A stretch of DNA of 64,000 bases. Origin: JAAFHB01 sp037128295 (GTDB taxonomy: Bacteria > Bacteroidota > Bacteroidia > Bacteroidales > Prolixibacteraceae). The translations under genes and the position numbers were made by a program. The DNA is taken from contig JBAXWR010000003.1 of NCBI GenBank assembly GCA_037128295.1, forward strand, positions 1 to 64,000. The letters are read 5' to 3'. How positions within the stretch are numbered: position 1 is the first letter of the stretch; every line of letters begins with the position of its first letter. This document shows positions 34,380 through 43,178 of the stretch, in pieces. The notes under the pieces are model-generated. The model made no database searches, was not told the origin of the DNA, and saw only the letters and a program-made list of their open reading frames with translations.

Positions 34380-35375
34380 TTAAATATTTATTTTTTCGCT
34401 CAGATTTTTTAATATACTATCAACGCCAATAAAAGGGTATTTGTTTTGAATCTGTTGTGCAATTTCAATTTGTTTTTTTATAAAACCCTGAAAACCGATA
34501 TTGTTGTGATTTTGCGATCTGTGTTTGTTTGCCTGTACAAGTTTGATCAACTCCGATGAAATCAATTTTGCTTCCTGATCGAAAAACGATGTCTCCAATT
34601 TCTCCCTGATCAATTCGATTGCCAAATCACTTGGGTGGGTCATATCAGAAGCATAATACCTGTAATCGCGCAATTCATCAAGCAAAAGTTCATAAGAGGG
34701 GAAATAAGAAATATGATCAGCCCCGAAATAGGAGGAAAGTTCATCAACTGCAAGAAGCAATGTCGATTTACTGAGTTGATTATCATGGACTCCATCTTTT
34801 AGATGCCTGATCGGGCTAACCGTAAAAACTATGTGCAAGTCGGGGTTTAAGACGAACAACTGATGGAGGAGTGGAACCCATATTTCAGTAATTTGGGCAA
34901 CCTGCAACCGGTAGTGGTCGAACAAAGTTCCGGGAAGTTTATGGCAGTTAGAGACGACCTCACCGGTCTCCTTAAACCTGAAAACCCAGGAAGTACCAAA
35001 AGTGATAAATAAATGGCTGCTACCTTTTAAAACCGCCCGAGCTTCAATAACTTTGGAATTGATAAAATCCAGCATCTCATCATGAGCAGGACGTGAAAAC
35101 TTCCCGTGATGAGCAAAACTATGGTATAAGTTCTCATGGAAAAACAGATCCCGACTTGTGAATTCCTTACCCTCCAGAAGGATTGTAAGGCCATTGGCAA
35201 TTGAAACCGGATTATACAGGATTCCAAAGGGGTTGACTGTCGTAGGTAAACAAAGTTCCTGTAGTTGATTTCCAATGTTTTCGGCAAAGCAAGAACCGAT
35301 CATCATGGATTGATGACGATAACCCATCTTTTTCCTGAAAAGTGGCAAATCGACTTCGGTTTTAAGCTTTATCAT
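34380..35375 (-). CDS. GSCFA-family protein
   Basis: 331 residues named for the MIGSCFAENIG motif near residue 26. The family is SGNH-hydrolase-like and is thought to act as an esterase or transferase on cell-surface glycans, but the function is not established. Further landmarks are NPFGILYNP near 45, ITFGTSWVF near 130 and TVSPIRHLKDG near 195, followed by YYASDMTHPSDLA near 250, which may carry the catalytic Asp-His pair. It overlaps the upstream alpha/beta hydrolase by an ATGA. Confidence 0.85.
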   Translation of the reverse strand: MIKLKTEVDLPLFRKKMGYRHQSMMIGSCFAENIGNQLQELCLPTTVNPFGILYNPVSIANGLTILLEGKEFTSRDLFFHENLYHSFAHHGKFSRPAHDEMLDFINSKVIEARAVLKGSSHLFITFGTSWVFRFKETGEVVSNCHKLPGTLFDHYRLQVAQITEIWVPLLHQLFVLNPDLHIVFTVSPIRHLKDGVHDNQLSKSTLLLAVDELSSYFGADHISYFPSYELLLDELRDYRYYASDMTHPSDLAIELIREKLETSFFDQEAKLISSELIKLVQANKHRSQNHNNIGFQGFIKKQIEIAQQIQNKYPFIGVDSILKNLSEKINI

Positions 35376-36202
35376 ATACCAGTTTTAATCCAATCTACAA
35401 TATAATCCATTATTTCATTGTTCCTTTCCGAAAAATGCAATTGGTGGCCTGCATATTTCCATTCACGATAATTGACCTGACCAGGTAAACTATCATTTAA
35501 TTTACGGGGTGCCACACCATCCATAATTTTATCGTCCCTTCCCTGTAACAGCAAAAGAGGGGTACTGATTGCAGAAAAATGGTCAAAAATGTAGGAAACT
35601 TCCTTTTGGACCTCCATCATAAGTCGGGGTGAGATCCGGTTGTGAACGAATTGGTCTTTGTCCCTTTTTTTTGAAAAACTCTCAACATCTGAGAAATCAG
35701 CAGAATGCAAACCTGTGGAGAAAGTTATGTAAGGTAAGATCAAATTGGTGACTTTTATGACGTACGATAATAACTTCCCTGGTGGATGGTTTAGCTTAAG
35801 CCATGGAGAAGTCACAATTGCCAGTGAAGGTACGGAGGGTGATTTTAAAAGATAGCTGAGTACAATTGTACCTCCGAGGCTATGCCCATACAATACAACC
35901 GGAATCCCGGGATAAAGGGCCATTGCCTTTTGTTGCAATAAGGTAATGTCCATTAAAAGGTCATCAAATTTTCGGATTGAACCACGCTTTCCTTCTGACT
36001 GTCCATGACCGCGATAATCAAGTGCAACTACAGAAATATTCCGGGTATTCATCGAAGCGAACCATTCATCGTACCTACGACAGTGATCGCCATGACCGTG
36101 AACAAATGCCACAACAGCCTCTGTCTTTCCGACCGTGGACCATTCGACAGCATAAAGATCAAGTCCGTCGTGGGATTTCCAAATATATTCTTTAATAGGC
36201 AT
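35372..36202 (-). CDS. Alpha/beta hydrolase, monoacylglycerol lipase-like
   Basis: 276-residue serine hydrolase. The nucleophile lies in VVLYGHSLGGTIV near residue 108, the acid in LLLQGRDDKIMDG near 222, and the catalytic His in YAGHQLHF near 250. The early HGHGDHCRRYDEW segment forms the oxyanion region. The pattern resembles lysophospholipase/monoglyceride lipase (Hydrolase_4). No signal peptide is present, so it is probably cytosolic. It is transcribed with the GSCFA gene through a four-base overlap; whether they share a lipid substrate is unknown. Confidence 0.85.
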   Translation of the reverse strand: MPIKEYIWKSHDGLDLYAVEWSTVGKTEAVVAFVHGHGDHCRRYDEWFASMNTRNISVVALDYRGHGQSEGKRGSIRKFDDLLMDITLLQQKAMALYPGIPVVLYGHSLGGTIVLSYLLKSPSVPSLAIVTSPWLKLNHPPGKLLSYVIKVTNLILPYITFSTGLHSADFSDVESFSKKRDKDQFVHNRISPRLMMEVQKEVSYIFDHFSAISTPLLLLQGRDDKIMDGVAPRKLNDSLPGQVNYREWKYAGHQLHFSERNNEIMDYIVDWIKTGI

Positions 36203-36253
36203 TTATGAGAAACCGGTATAATAGTTTCCGGTATGCAAAGATAGGATCAAAAA

Positions 36254-37186
36254 TCAATCTTTCAGATAACTTATGTTTCGCATGATACGCTCGTAGCCGG
36301 TCCGCTCAAATGAAGAGCCTTTGAACTTTTTACCAAATCCGGTTTTTCCCAGTTGCATCCAGTCGTTTTTATTCATGTAAAGTAATCCTTCAATAGGCTC
36401 AATATCAGCACAATGATTAGGAATAATTTTTTGGTTCCATGGACATACATCCTGACAAATATCGCAACCGAAAATCTGATTCTGAAGTTTGGATTGAATT
36501 TCAACAGGAATTTCGTTTTTGTTTTCAATTGTATGGAACGATATACATTTCCTGGCATCTATTCTGTGAGGGGCAACTATGGCTTTGGTGGGACAGGCAT
36601 CAATACAACGGGTACAACTTCCGCAATGGTCTTTTCCTAATGGACGATCATAAGTGAGATCTAAACTTGTAATCAATTCTCCAATAAATACATAAGACCC
36701 AAACTTTTGTGTGATGAGGAGTGAATTTTTCCCTGTCCAGCCCAGACCCGCGGCTTTGGCCCACTGGCGTTCAAGTACGGGTGCAGAATCAACAAAGGCC
36801 CTTCCGATACAGGGTGAAATCTGTGTCTGAATGTATATTAAAAGATTATTAAGCTTTTCTTTTACAGTTAAATGGTAGTCTTTTCCGTATGCGTATTTTG
36901 AAATAACGGGTGCTGCCTGGTCAGTTTGTTTTTGGAAAGGATAATAATTAAAAAGTACCGAAATTACCGATTTAGCACCCTCCTCAAGCTTTCCAGGATC
37001 TAGACGTTTTTCGAAATGATTGGCCATGTAACCCATCGTACCGTTCATGCCTTCAGAAAGCCAATTTTGCAAATGTTCCCGCTCATTTTCGAGACATTTG
37101 GCTTCAGCGATCCCACAGGTTGCAAACCCCAGTGCAAGAGCTTTTTCCTTGATTTGTATGCTGTATTTTTCAGGAAGGGAAAGCAT
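36254..37186 (-). CDS. queG: Epoxyqueuosine reductase
   Basis: Cobalamin- and iron-sulfur-dependent enzyme that makes queuosine from epoxyqueuosine in tRNA, the last step of the pathway begun by Tgt. Two [4Fe-4S] motifs are present, CGSCTRCIDACPTKA near residue 193 and CDICQDVCPWN near 242. The N-terminal domain contains GYMANHFEKRLDP and the central part RAFVDSAPVLERQWA. The 310-residue length is normal for the short QueG form. It is placed directly after the SUF genes (one base from sufT), which fits its cluster requirement. Confidence 0.92.
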   Translation of the reverse strand: MLSLPEKYSIQIKEKALALGFATCGIAEAKCLENEREHLQNWLSEGMNGTMGYMANHFEKRLDPGKLEEGAKSVISVLFNYYPFQKQTDQAAPVISKYAYGKDYHLTVKEKLNNLLIYIQTQISPCIGRAFVDSAPVLERQWAKAAGLGWTGKNSLLITQKFGSYVFIGELITSLDLTYDRPLGKDHCGSCTRCIDACPTKAIVAPHRIDARKCISFHTIENKNEIPVEIQSKLQNQIFGCDICQDVCPWNQKIIPNHCADIEPIEGLLYMNKNDWMQLGKTGFGKKFKGSSFERTGYERIMRNISYLKD

Positions 37187-37489
37187 CTACATAAATCCCA
37201 ATTCCAACCGTGCCTCTTCCGACATCATCGACTTATCCCATGCAGGTTCGAAGGTAATTTCAACTTTGCATGATTCAATCCCTTCAATTTTTTTTGTCAT
37301 ATACTCGACATCGGCGAGAATCATATCTGCAGCTGGACAATTTGGTGCTGTCAGGGTCATCAATATTTTGGCTTCGTCACCTTCAATATCAACACTATAA
37401 ACTAATCCTAAATCGTATATGTTGACAGGGATTTCAGGGTCGAATACCTCCTTGAGGTTTTCGATGATTTGATCAATTCTTGGATCCAT
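37187..37489 (-). CDS. sufT: SufT-like DUF59/MIP18 iron-sulfur assembly factor
   Basis: 100-residue DUF59 protein. The sequence VFDPEIPVNIYDLGLVYSV near residue 16 (split for length) and LTAPNCPAADMI near 47 with its conserved Cys are the family hallmarks. DUF59 proteins help mature iron-sulfur enzymes and are often attached to suf operons. Here it lies between sufE and queG with gaps of four bases and zero bases, so it is part of the operon. Confidence 0.88.
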   Translation of the reverse strand: MDPRIDQIIENLKEVFDPEIPVNIYDLGLVYSVDIEGDEAKILMTLTAPNCPAADMILADVEYMTKKIEGIESCKVEITFEPAWDKSMMSEEARLELGFM

Positions 37490-37493
37490 TTTG

Positions 37494-37922
37494 TTATTTT
37501 CTTTCTGCTATTTTTTCGTAGGCAATCGCATAAAGTTTCATTTGTTTCACCATTGCCAGAAGACCGTTCGAACGGGTAGGGGAGAGGTGCTGCCTCAAAC
37601 CAATTTCATCGATAAAACGTGGTTCAGAGGCCAGTATCTCTTTTGGTGAACGCCCTGAATAGATTCTTAACAGCAATGCCACCAAGCCCTTTACGATCAG
37701 GGCATCGCTTTCAGCCTCAAAAATAATCTTGCCATCAATAAAATCCTGGTGCAACCAAACTCTTGATTGACAGCCTCTTATAATATTGCTTTCAATCTTG
37801 TATTTTGGATCTATTGATGCAAGTTCGTTCCCAATTTCAATTAGGTAGGCGTATTTGTCCATCCAATCTTCAAAGCCCGAGAACTCATCAACAATCTCTT
37901 TTTGAATTTCGTCTATTGTCAT
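37494..37922 (-). CDS. sufE: SufE sulfur acceptor protein
   Basis: Takes persulfide sulfur from SufS and hands it to SufB. The active-site cysteine lies in NIIRGCQSRVW near residue 52. The ATG at 37922 gives 142 residues, the normal SufE size; a longer frame from 37994 would add a non-homologous N-terminus. It is followed by sufT and preceded by sufS, 75 bases away. Confidence 0.9.
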   Translation of the reverse strand: MTIDEIQKEIVDEFSGFEDWMDKYAYLIEIGNELASIDPKYKIESNIIRGCQSRVWLHQDFIDGKIIFEAESDALIVKGLVALLLRIYSGRSPKEILASEPRFIDEIGLRQHLSPTRSNGLLAMVKQMKLYAIAYEKIAERK

Positions 37923-37997
37923 GTAAAGTATTCTATTATTATTTCGTGCAAAGTTCGCAAATGTAACACAAAGAAAAGCTGTACACTCAACCAACTT

Positions 37998-39215
37998 TTA
38001 AAACATCGTTTTCAACCTAATCAAAGCTTTGTAAAAAGTCTCGATTTCCTCAATTGTATTGTAGAAAGAAAAGGAGGCACGTACCATGTTTTCAACACCA
38101 AAATGATCCATCACCGGATCTGCACACAAACGACCCGTCCGAACGGCTATTCCCAGTTGGTCGAGCAAAGTCCCAAGGTCGAAAGGATGGATACCTTCTA
38201 TGTTAAAACTGATTACGCCTGCTTTATAAGGGGCTTCGCCATATATTTTCAATCCTTCGATTTGTTTTAACTTCAACGTTGCCTCAGTGAGCAACAGATT
38301 TTCATAAGTTGCGAGTTCTTGACGATCAAAATGATGCACAAATTCAATTGCTGAAGCCAAACCAATGGCACCTACATAATTCGGGGTACCGGCTTCAAAT
38401 TTATATGGAAGTTGATTATACGTTGTTTTTGAAAGAGTTACCCTGTCAATCATTTCACCTCCTCCCAGGAAAGGGGGCAGCAGGTCGAGCCATTGGCGCT
38501 TTCCATAAAGGACACCAATTCCTGTAGGTCCATATATTTTATGTCCTGAAAAGGCATAGAAATCACAATCAAGTGCTTGTATATCAATTTTATAGTGCGG
38601 AACGCCCTGTGCTCCGTCGATTAAAACCGGTATATTTCTCGCATGAGCTTTTGAAATGATCGTCGCTAGTGGATTCACGGTACCCAATGTATTGGATACA
38701 TGGGCAATCGCCAGAATCTTGGTCTTATCTGTAACAATACTGTCGAAAAGGTCGGTACGCAGCTCACCATTGTCTGCAAAAGGGATTGCTTTCAGGATTG
38801 CGCCCCGTCGCTGGCACATCATTTGCCAGGGGACAATATTGGCATGGTGTTCCATTTCGGTTACAACCACTTCATCGCCAGGATGGATAAATGCTTCACC
38901 AAACGAAAAAGCAACAAGGTTGATGGATTCAGTTGTCCCATGTGTAAAGATCACCTCTGCTACTTCTTTGGCATTGATATAATTCCGGACTGTTTCCCTT
39001 GCTGACTCAAAAGCCTCAGTTGTTTTATTGGCAAGTGAATGTGTTGCACGGTGAATATTTGCATTGGTCCTAAGCGAAAATTCATCCATCTTTTCGATCA
39101 CCTGAATAGGTCGTTGAGCAGTTGCAGCGTTGTCAAAATAGATCAAAGGTTTGCCATTGATGTTTTGATCAAGGATTGGAAATTGCCTACGTATGTTTAG
39201 AATATCTAGCGACAT
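37998..39215 (-). CDS. sufS: Cysteine desulfurase SufS
   Basis: PLP enzyme that withdraws sulfur from cysteine for cluster assembly. Landmarks are YFDNAATAQRP near residue 26, EMEHHANIVPWQ near 120, the PLP lysine in FSGHKIYGPTGIGVLYG near 225, and the catalytic cysteine in RTGRLCADPVM near 365. The 405 residues are typical for the group II (SufS/CsdA) family. The Cys loop reads GRLCADP instead of the common GHHCAQP. It lies within the suf operon between sufD and sufE. Confidence 0.93.
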   Translation of the reverse strand: MSLDILNIRRQFPILDQNINGKPLIYFDNAATAQRPIQVIEKMDEFSLRTNANIHRATHSLANKTTEAFESARETVRNYINAKEVAEVIFTHGTTESINLVAFSFGEAFIHPGDEVVVTEMEHHANIVPWQMMCQRRGAILKAIPFADNGELRTDLFDSIVTDKTKILAIAHVSNTLGTVNPLATIISKAHARNIPVLIDGAQGVPHYKIDIQALDCDFYAFSGHKIYGPTGIGVLYGKRQWLDLLPPFLGGGEMIDRVTLSKTTYNQLPYKFEAGTPNYVGAIGLASAIEFVHHFDRQELATYENLLLTEATLKLKQIEGLKIYGEAPYKAGVISFNIEGIHPFDLGTLLDQLGIAVRTGRLCADPVMDHFGVENMVRASFSFYNTIEEIETFYKALIRLKTMF

Positions 39216-39251
39216 TTGTATGTATATGATATACTGTTAGATATAATCATT

Positions 39252-40625
39252 TTAACGAATACAGTCCATTGCGCAGGAGTGACATTTAGACACTTCGCCC
39301 CTTAACCGTTTATTTACCAGTTTGTCGATCATTTCGCGCAACTGATCTACTTTAACTTCAGAAAGTACTTCATGGGCAAAAGCGAACATCAGCATCAGAC
39401 GGGCCTCTTTCTCATTGATGCCCCTCGATTGAAGATAAAACAGTGCTTCATTGTCGATACGGCCAACCGTGGCGCCATGCGAACATTTGACATCGTCATT
39501 ATCAATCACCAATTGCGGCTTGGTGTTCATCTTTGCCGCATTGGTGAGCAATACATTATTGTTCCGCTGGTAGGCTTCTGTCTTGACAGCATGGGGCGCA
39601 ACATGAATTCTGCCTGTGAAGCCTCCTGTTGAACTGTCGTCAAGAATGTTCTTGTACAACTGGTTGCTTCTGCAATTCGGTTTCAAATGTTCAATAAATG
39701 TATAATTATCAACATGTTGATTTTTATCTGATAAACCAAGACCACAAACTCTTGCGGCAGCATGTTCACCATCAAGCAGGATATTGAGGTTGTTTCGGAT
39801 GATACCCCCATGCAACGTTATTGCGTTGGTTACAAGTTGCGAATTGCGTTGTTGCCGAATATATAGACCAGTCAGGTTTGCTGTTTTGTTGTGCTGGTTT
39901 TGGATGCTGTAAATATCGATTACTGCATCTTCACCGATCTCACACTCAGTGACATTATTGATAATAAAATTCTGAGGCATCAGAGTGTGATCGCAAAACA
40001 TTATTTTTGCCTGACTGTTTTTACCTGCGATGATCAGATTGCGTTGCGTAACATACAGGTCATCGTTGCTGCGTAAAATATTGATCAGTTGCAACGGTTT
40101 GGTAAGATGGGTATTATCCGGAATATAAATAAAAACGCCATCGCGCACAAAGGCTGTATTTAAAGCTGTTAAAGGATCTGACTGAGCGATTGCCGATTTG
40201 CCATAGTATTTTTCGACCAGATCAGTATTTTCGATGGTAGCCGCTTTAAAGCTCTTGATGATCACCCCTTCAGGATAAGGCTTGTTCTTGGAATTTGATT
40301 CATCATACCAGCCATTTACAACTAAAATCAGGTGGGTGTCGAATTCAGGAACATCGCAACTAAAAATATCGTTTAGATTAACCTCGAACTCATCAGGTTC
40401 GAACGAGCGCCTGAACCTTTCATTTTCAAAAAGACGGGTCAGATCAGTATATTTATAATTTTCGTTCTTGAACCCCGGAATTCCCATTCTCTGAAAGGCT
40501 TCAAGTGCCGGCTTCCTGGACTTGTTGACAAAGTCTGAAATTCCCTCACTTATTCCGCTAAGGTTTTCTGTGAGTATTTCACTGATCCTGGGAATGGCTG
40601 CTATTTTTTCAATCGTTTCTGCCAT
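39252..40625 (-). CDS. sufD: SUF scaffold subunit SufD
   Basis: Beta-helix partner of SufB in the SufBC2D scaffold. The 457-residue protein has the family's long helical N-terminus (to about 130), the beta-helix core and the C-terminal SHGATVGRID and FYLQSRGINEKEARLML segments. The C-terminus ends in KCHSCAMDCIR, a cluster of three cysteines I do not recall from E. coli SufD; it may be lineage-specific. It begins two bases after sufC. Confidence 0.9.
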   Translation of the reverse strand: MAETIEKIAAIPRISEILTENLSGISEGISDFVNKSRKPALEAFQRMGIPGFKNENYKYTDLTRLFENERFRRSFEPDEFEVNLNDIFSCDVPEFDTHLILVVNGWYDESNSKNKPYPEGVIIKSFKAATIENTDLVEKYYGKSAIAQSDPLTALNTAFVRDGVFIYIPDNTHLTKPLQLINILRSNDDLYVTQRNLIIAGKNSQAKIMFCDHTLMPQNFIINNVTECEIGEDAVIDIYSIQNQHNKTANLTGLYIRQQRNSQLVTNAITLHGGIIRNNLNILLDGEHAAARVCGLGLSDKNQHVDNYTFIEHLKPNCRSNQLYKNILDDSSTGGFTGRIHVAPHAVKTEAYQRNNNVLLTNAAKMNTKPQLVIDNDDVKCSHGATVGRIDNEALFYLQSRGINEKEARLMLMFAFAHEVLSEVKVDQLREMIDKLVNKRLRGEVSKCHSCAMDCIR

Positions 40626-40627
40626 GG

Positions 40628-41380
40628 CTATTCCCCCAACTCTTTTTTGATCCAGTCGTAACCCTTTTCTTCAAGTTCAAGTGCCAATTCTTTACCTGCT
40701 GATTTAACGATCCTTCCCTGGTAAAGGACATGCACAAAGTCGGGGACGATGTAATCGAGCAAACGTTGGTAATGTGTGACCAGGATCGTTGCATTGTTTG
40801 GGGTTTTCAATAAGTTGACACCATTTGAAACAATTCTGAGTGCATCAATATCGAGTCCACTGTCTGTTTCATCAAGTATCGCCAGTGTAGGTTCGAGCAT
40901 TGCCATCTGAAAAATCTCGTTCTTCTTTTTCTCTCCCCCTGAAAAGCCCTCGTTGACCGAACGGTTGGTCAGTTGTGAATCGAGATGGACCATAGCTTTT
41001 TTCTCACGCATCATTTTTAGAAAATCACCTGCTGATAATGGCGGTTGATTGCGGTACTTCCGATGCTCGTTTACGGCTGTTTTCAGAAAATTGACCATAC
41101 TCACCCCGGGTATCTCAACAGGGTATTGAAAACTTAGGAACAAACCTTCCTTCGCCCTTACATCTGCCGACATTGCCAAAAGGTCCTTTCCATTGAAGGT
41201 TACTGTACCATGTGTAACTTCATAATTCGTATTTCCTACCAATACGTTGGCCAATGTACTTTTGCCTGATCCGTTAGGACCCATGATGGCATGGATCTCT
41301 CCAGGATTTACTGTAAGGTTAATCCCTTTCAGGATGTCTTTGCCTTCGACTTTGGCATATAAATCTGTTATTTTTAGCAT
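40628..41380 (-). CDS. sufC: SUF ATPase SufC
   Basis: ABC-type ATPase that powers cluster assembly on SufBD. Walker A GPNGSGKST near residue 36, the ABC signature SGGEKKKNE near 150, Walker B LAILDETDSGLD near 170 and the H-loop VTHYQRLL near 205 are all intact. The 250 residues match the family. It is separated from sufB by 185 bases containing repeat-like sequence, unlike the other tightly packed suf genes. Confidence 0.95.
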   Translation of the reverse strand: MLKITDLYAKVEGKDILKGINLTVNPGEIHAIMGPNGSGKSTLANVLVGNTNYEVTHGTVTFNGKDLLAMSADVRAKEGLFLSFQYPVEIPGVSMVNFLKTAVNEHRKYRNQPPLSAGDFLKMMREKKAMVHLDSQLTNRSVNEGFSGGEKKKNEIFQMAMLEPTLAILDETDSGLDIDALRIVSNGVNLLKTPNNATILVTHYQRLLDYIVPDFVHVLYQGRIVKSAGKELALELEEKGYDWIKKELGE

Positions 41381-41410
41381 ATTCTTTAATTATATTTATT
41401 ATTCTTTTTT

Positions 41411-41565
41411 TGACGGTTGCGACTGGCTGCTAGCAACTGGCGGCTGGCAATTTCGTACTGATCATTAAACTTCTGATCCAATTGTTTAGGAATAATTTTT
41501 ATCAATTATTCGGTCTCCAGTTTCCGTTCTCCCTGATCATCAAGCTCCTTGCCCCATGCCCCATA
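41411..41565. repeat. Repeat-like intergenic segment between sufB and sufC
   Basis: The segment holds ACTGGC at 41422 and 41436 and GCTGGC at 41443, then a pyrimidine-rich stretch with GCCCCATGCCCCAT (41551-41564). I recall similar low-complexity segments between genes in other Bacteroidota genomes. No gene was seen, and no other copy was noticed in this window. Confidence 0.4.
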
Positions 41566-43011
41566 CTATCCCACACTTCCTTCAAGGCTGATCTGCAACA
41601 ACTTCTGCGCCTCTACCGCAAACTCCATGGGCAATTTATTGATTACCTCACGGGCATATCCGTTCACGATCATCCCAATCGCATCTTCTGTGGAGATTCC
41701 GCGCTGGTTACAGTAGAAGATCTGATCCTCGCCAATTTTGGAAGTCGTGGCCTCATGTTCGATCACTGAACTGCTGTTTGCAACTTCAATGTAAGGGAAG
41801 GTGTGTGCGCCGCATGTGTCACCAAGCAGGAGTGAATCGCATTGTGAGTAATTACGGGCATTCTCTGCTTTTGGGGCAACCCGAACCAAACCGCGGTAAG
41901 AGTTGGAACTATGGCCGGCAGAAATTCCTTTTGAAACAATGGAACTCTTTGTGTTTTTCCCGATGTGGATCATTTTAGTCCCGGTATCCGCCTGCTGATA
42001 GTTGTTTGTCAATGCCACCGAATTGAATTCTGCCACCGAGTAGTCGCCCATTAAAATACAACTTGGATATTTCCAGGTAATTGCTGAGCCGGTTTCGACC
42101 TGGTTCCATAATATTTTTGATGAAATGCCCTTGCATATACCTCGTTTCGTCACAAAGTTGAAAATTCCCCCTTTGCCGTTTTTATCGCCAGGATACCAGT
42201 TTTGGACTGTGGAGTATTTGACTTCTGCCCGATTGAGGGCGATGATTTCGACAACCGCTGCATGAAGCTGGTTTTCGTCGCGCATAGGAGCTGTACAACC
42301 TTCCAGATAGGAAACGTAACTGTCATCGTCGGCAATGATCAATGTTCTTTCAAACTGACCTGTGTTTTGTGCATTGATACGGAAATAGGTCGATAACTCC
42401 ATTGGGCAGCGTGTCCCTTTAGGGATGTAAACAAATGATCCATCTGAAAATACAGCCGAATTAAGAGCTGCAAAATAATTATCATTGTAGGGTACTGCCA
42501 TGCCAAGGTATTGCTGGATTAGATCGGGATGGTGCTTGACGGCTTCACTGAAGGAGCAGAAAATGATACCCCTTTCTGCCAAGGTTTCCTTAAAAGTGGT
42601 CTTTACTGAAACACTGTCGATTACTGCGTCAACTGCAACACCAGATAGCATCTTTTGTTCTTCGAGCGGAATTCCTAGTTTCTCAAAGGTGCGGAGTAAT
42701 TCCGGGTCAACTTCGTTCAGGCTTTCGTATTTTGCCTGTTCTTTGGGCGCGGCATAAAAAATGATCTCCTGGTAGTCGATCTCCGGAATTTTGAGATAGG
42801 CCCATTCAGGCATTTTCATTGTCAGCCAGCGCCTGTAAGCTTTGAGACGGAATTCAAGCATCCATTCTGGTTCCTCTTTTTTTGCCGAAATTATCCTGAC
42901 TACCTGCTCATTAAGCCCCTTTACGATCGTATCAGTCTCTATATCTGTCACAAACCCAAACCGATAATCACGTCCGGTAACTTCCTGTAACAATTTATTT
43001 TGGTCTTCCAT
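41566..43011 (-). CDS. sufB: SUF scaffold subunit SufB
   Basis: Core scaffold on which [Fe-S] clusters are built. The 481 residues contain FVYIPKGTRCPMELSTYFRIN near 200 (split), the conserved SYLEGCTAP near 245, VTKRGICKG near 290 and the C-terminal HEATTSKIGEDQIFYCNQRG region near 430 with the acceptor Cys and His. It is the first gene of the sufBCDSE-sufT-queG operon. A TATCTTTG element lies 105 bases upstream on the minus strand. No iron- or redox-regulator gene is adjacent. Confidence 0.95.
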   Translation of the reverse strand: MEDQNKLLQEVTGRDYRFGFVTDIETDTIVKGLNEQVVRIISAKKEEPEWMLEFRLKAYRRWLTMKMPEWAYLKIPEIDYQEIIFYAAPKEQAKYESLNEVDPELLRTFEKLGIPLEEQKMLSGVAVDAVIDSVSVKTTFKETLAERGIIFCSFSEAVKHHPDLIQQYLGMAVPYNDNYFAALNSAVFSDGSFVYIPKGTRCPMELSTYFRINAQNTGQFERTLIIADDDSYVSYLEGCTAPMRDENQLHAAVVEIIALNRAEVKYSTVQNWYPGDKNGKGGIFNFVTKRGICKGISSKILWNQVETGSAITWKYPSCILMGDYSVAEFNSVALTNNYQQADTGTKMIHIGKNTKSSIVSKGISAGHSSNSYRGLVRVAPKAENARNYSQCDSLLLGDTCGAHTFPYIEVANSSSVIEHEATTSKIGEDQIFYCNQRGISTEDAIGMIVNGYAREVINKLPMEFAVEAQKLLQISLEGSVG

Positions 43012-43115
43012 GATTGATTCTATATTGAAATACTAAACCAGTAACAATTAAATGTGTAAAATTCCTATTGGTAAACCTACCTACTTTTCATTTAATATAG
43101 ACTGATTACAAATTG

Positions 43116-43123
43116 CAAAGATA
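43116..43123 (-). promoter_or_regulatory. -7 element for the suf operon
   Basis: The minus strand reads TATCTTTG, matching TAnnTTTG, 105 bases upstream of the sufB ATG. It is divergent from the thiL promoter element, which lies only 28 bases away. Confidence 0.5.
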
Positions 43124-43151
43124 CAAAATGAAGCGTACTTTTGGCGGTTCA

Positions 43152-43159
43152 TAATTTTG
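43152..43159 (+). promoter_or_regulatory. -7 element for thiL
   Basis: TAATTTTG, matching TAnnTTTG, 19 bases before the ATG at 43179. Confidence 0.5.
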
Positions 43160-43178
43160 AAAATTGATAAGATTGACT

